Source: an uncultured Acidimicrobiaceae bacterium
GTDB lineage: Bacteria; Actinomycetota; Acidimicrobiia; Spongiisociales; UBA5794
Direction: 5' to 3'
Length of the DNA stretch: 17,588 nucleotides
Assembly: GCA_947258635.1 (NCBI GenBank)
Contig: CAMYJM010000011.1
Location: forward strand, 1 to 17,588
This document shows, in pieces, positions 15,976 through 17,588 of the stretch; positions within the stretch are counted from its first letter, which is position 1; each line of letters begins with the position of its first letter. A program made the translations under genes and the position numbers. The notes beneath the pieces are model-generated. The model searched no databases. It was not told the origin of the DNA and saw only the letters and a list, made by a program, of their open reading frames with translations.

Positions 15976-16008
15976 CGGACAACATATTGCGTACGCACGT
16001 TCTTCTAC

Positions 16009-17066
16009 TCATCGATCCACGTCCCCGAGAACGAAGTCAAGCGAGCCCAGGATTGCGACGAGGTCGGGAATGAGCGCTCCCTCGAGGACCCACGGCAGGA
16101 TCGACAGATTCGAGAACGAGGCGGATCGAATCTTCAACCGATACGGGATGCGGCCGCCTTCGGAGATTAGGTAGTAGCCCATCTCCCCCTTGGGGTTCTC
16201 GGCTCGAACGTACGCCTCGCCCGGGGGCACTTTGAGAATACGTGGCACTTTGGCTCGCAGTGGTCCCGAGGGAATCTTGGCGATGGCTTGGCGCACGATG
16301 CCGGCGGCCTGGCGGATCTCTTGGATCCGGACGACATAGCGGTCGAAGCAGTCGCCGTTGTTGCCGACCGGGATCTCGAAGTCGAACTGGTCGTACGGGA
16401 GCAGCGACTCGACCTTGCGGAGATCGAACTTGACACCCGAAGCCCGCAGATTGGGTCCGGTGACACCATATTCGATCGCCTTGGCTCCTGGGATCTCCCC
16501 TACGCCCACGGTGCGGGCCAGGAACAGCTCGTTGCCGGTCACCAGCCGGTCGATGTCGTCGCAGATGTCGAGGACGTTGTGCATGGCGGCGTCGGCGGCG
16601 GCGAGGAACCCGGCCGGCAGATCCTGGGTGAGCTTCTTCATCGTGGAACCACCGCCGGCGGCAGGCTTCACGCCACCTACCCGGTTGAAGTTGGGGTGGA
16701 AACGGCCGCCGGTAACGCTCTCGAGCAGTTCGAGAACGTGTTCTCGTTCGCGCATCGCATGCATCAGAGGGGTCGAAGCACCCAGCTCCAGCGGGTAGGA
16801 CGAGGCAAACACCAGATGGGACGAGATTCGCGCCAGCTCGGTGAGGATCAGCCGGATGTACTGGGCTCGCTCCGGAACCTCGATGTCGAGCAGCTTCTCG
16901 ATGGCGCCGACGAAGGGGATTTCGTTGGCGAAGCCGGAGACCCAGTCGATGCGATTGACGAGGGCGATGATCTGGGGATAGGTGCGTACCTCGGCGGCGT
17001 CTCGATCTCGATCGATACGGCAGCATCCGACAGGTGCATGGCCGCCCGAGGATCGATCGCGGTCAC
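16009..17066 (-). CDS. nuoD: NADH-quinone oxidoreductase subunit D, with disrupted 5' region
   Basis: From about 16996 to the stop at 16009 the protein is clearly NuoD: TYPQIIALVNRIDW, IEVPERAQYIRLILTELARI, HLVFASSYPLELGASTP, FHPNFNRVGGVK and the C-terminal DFVLGDVDR. NuoD forms the quinone headgroup pocket with NuoB. The natural start should be GTG 17066, which overlaps the nuoC stop by 4 bp (GTGA), but that frame (MTAIDPRAAMHLSDAAVSIE) differs from the frame of the body. The switch is near 16996. The stretch normally in between, with GPxHPxTHG and GYLHRGxEK (roughly 40-50 residues), is in none of the three minus-strand frames. As printed the gene cannot make normal NuoD. The breakpoint coincides with the edge of the 99-bp repeat, so misassembly is the likeliest cause. 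The body also has Trp where most NuoD have the quinone-binding Tyr (RIDW for RLDY). Confidence 0.85.
16898..16996. repeat. 99-bp direct repeat, internal copy (inside nuoD)
   Basis: Identical over 99 bases to 17490-17588 at the window edge, same orientation, offset 592 bp. It encodes the NuoD stretch from AEVRTYPQ through NEIPFVGAI. On the low-coordinate side it runs correctly into the rest of nuoD. On the high-coordinate side it meets the nuoD N-terminal frame out of register. Confidence 0.97.
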
Positions 17067-17588
17067 TCGTCGTCGCCTTCCTCGTCCGGGGCGGCACCCT
17101 CCTGGGCGGCGGCTTCCACGTTGTCGGTGGACGGCATGTCCTCGACGTCGACCGTTCCCGGCCACGGCTTGACTTCGCGGCTCAACAGGGGGTACGACTT
17201 GAGCAGGGGATTGCCTTCGAACGCGTCGGGGAGATAGAGGTGCCGGCCGGCGGCGGGATTGCCCGGGAAGTCGATCCCAAACATCTCGGCGGCCTCACGT
17301 TCATGCCAGGCCGCGCCGCCGAATTCTCCGGTCAAGCTGGGGACGCGGGCGTCATCCTTCGGTACGCTCGTCACCAGATGAACCGATGCTGCGCTGCGCA
17401 CCGATGACAGCCGGCAAATCACATCGAAGCGCTCCTCGAGATCGTCGGGAGCTGCAACCGGCTCACCGACCTCGACATCCTTGGCCCAGTCGATGGCGCC
17501 GACGAAGGGGATTTCGTTGGCGAAGCCGGAGACCCAGTCGATGCGATTGACGAGGGCGATGATCTGGGGATAGGTGCGTACCTCGGCG
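17063..17588 (-). CDS. nuoC: NADH-quinone oxidoreductase subunit C, partial; first part of frame is NuoD-like
   Basis: The frame is open from the stop at 17063 to the window edge, so the 5' end is missing. From about 17491 down it is NuoC: IDWAKDVEVGEP, ERFDVICRLSSVRS, SVPKDDARVPSLTGEFGGA, then the family signature WHEREAAEMFGIDFPGNP and FEGNPLLKSYPL. It ends in a roughly 40-residue acidic, probably disordered tail (PDEEGDDE). NuoC is the roughly 30-kDa connecting-module subunit that packs against NuoD; it carries no cofactor. Codons from 17588 to 17492 instead encode the NuoD fragment of the 99-bp repeat, fused in frame at FVGAI|DW. That fusion is probably chimeric, so the real NuoC N-terminus lies outside the data. 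It overlaps the nuoD start by 4 bp. Confidence 0.87.
   Translation of the reverse strand, partial: AEVRTYPQIIALVNRIDWVSGFANEIPFVGAIDWAKDVEVGEPVAAPDDLEERFDVICRLSSVRSAASVHLVTSVPKDDARVPSLTGEFGGAAWHEREAAEMFGIDFPGNPAAGRHLYLPDAFEGNPLLKSYPLLSREVKPWPGTVDVEDMPSTDNVEAAAQEGAAPDEEGDDE
17490..17588. repeat. 99-bp direct repeat, copy at the right window edge
   Basis: Identical to 16898-16996 and ends exactly at the last base of the window. It joins nuoC in frame at a junction where nuoD and nuoC may share microhomology (the two copies stay identical through GGCGCCATCGA). An exact 99-base identity ending at a sequence terminus is what a de Bruijn graph overlap would leave, though that explanation is inference. 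Confidence 0.97.

Overview
The window looks like a high-GC actinobacterial chromosome fragment. Many starts are GTG, Shine-Dalgarno sites are GGAGG-like, one promoter looks leaderless, and the complex I proteins and large secreted subtilase would fit Acidimicrobiia or a related uncultured lineage. That placement is inference; no marker gene here fixes the taxon. Both window edges carry short direct repeats, so this is plausibly a whole metagenomic contig whose ends are assembly break points.

Left region (1-2736). A 102-bp tandem repeat at the very start contains, on the minus strand, what looks like the 5' half of a tRNA. It is followed by a metallo-beta-lactamase-fold hydrolase (+), a tRNA-Tyr(GTA) (-), a small HNH-endonuclease-like protein (-) and an HtpX-type M48 membrane metalloprotease (-). 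The 215-bp gap between htpX and the next gene is a divergent promoter region, with a good leaderless-type -10 box just before the htpX ATG.

Centre (2737-7239). One 1500-residue secreted subtilisin-family protease has a signal peptide, propeptide, S8 domain with PA insertion, Fn3-like and PPC-like domains, a DUF11-like domain apparently split by an inserted beta-rich module, and a basic helical C-terminus.

Right region (7247-17588, all minus). This is a respiratory complex I operon read from right to left: nuoC-nuoD-nuoH-nuoI-nuoJ-nuoK-nuoL-nuoM-nuoN, then a MidA/NDUFAF7-family methyltransferase. The genes are tightly packed, with three 4-bp stop/start overlaps. nuoE, nuoF and nuoG are absent between nuoD and nuoH, so the locus encodes the membrane arm and connecting module without the NADH-oxidising module. 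It resembles the 11-subunit complexes of cyanobacteria, archaea and some secondary actinobacterial operons. NuoC/D/I form the connecting module, NuoH the quinone-channel subunit, NuoJ/K the small membrane subunits, and NuoL/M/N the antiporter-like proton pumps. The methyltransferase belongs to the family that in mitochondria methylates the NuoD homologue during complex I assembly.

The most striking anomaly is in nuoD. The segment that should encode the conserved GPxHPxTHG and GYLHRGxEK motifs is missing, with a frame change near 16996. A 99-bp piece of nuoD starting exactly at that breakpoint recurs at the window's right edge, joined in frame to nuoC. A chimeric assembly is the simplest reading, but a real rearrangement has not been excluded.
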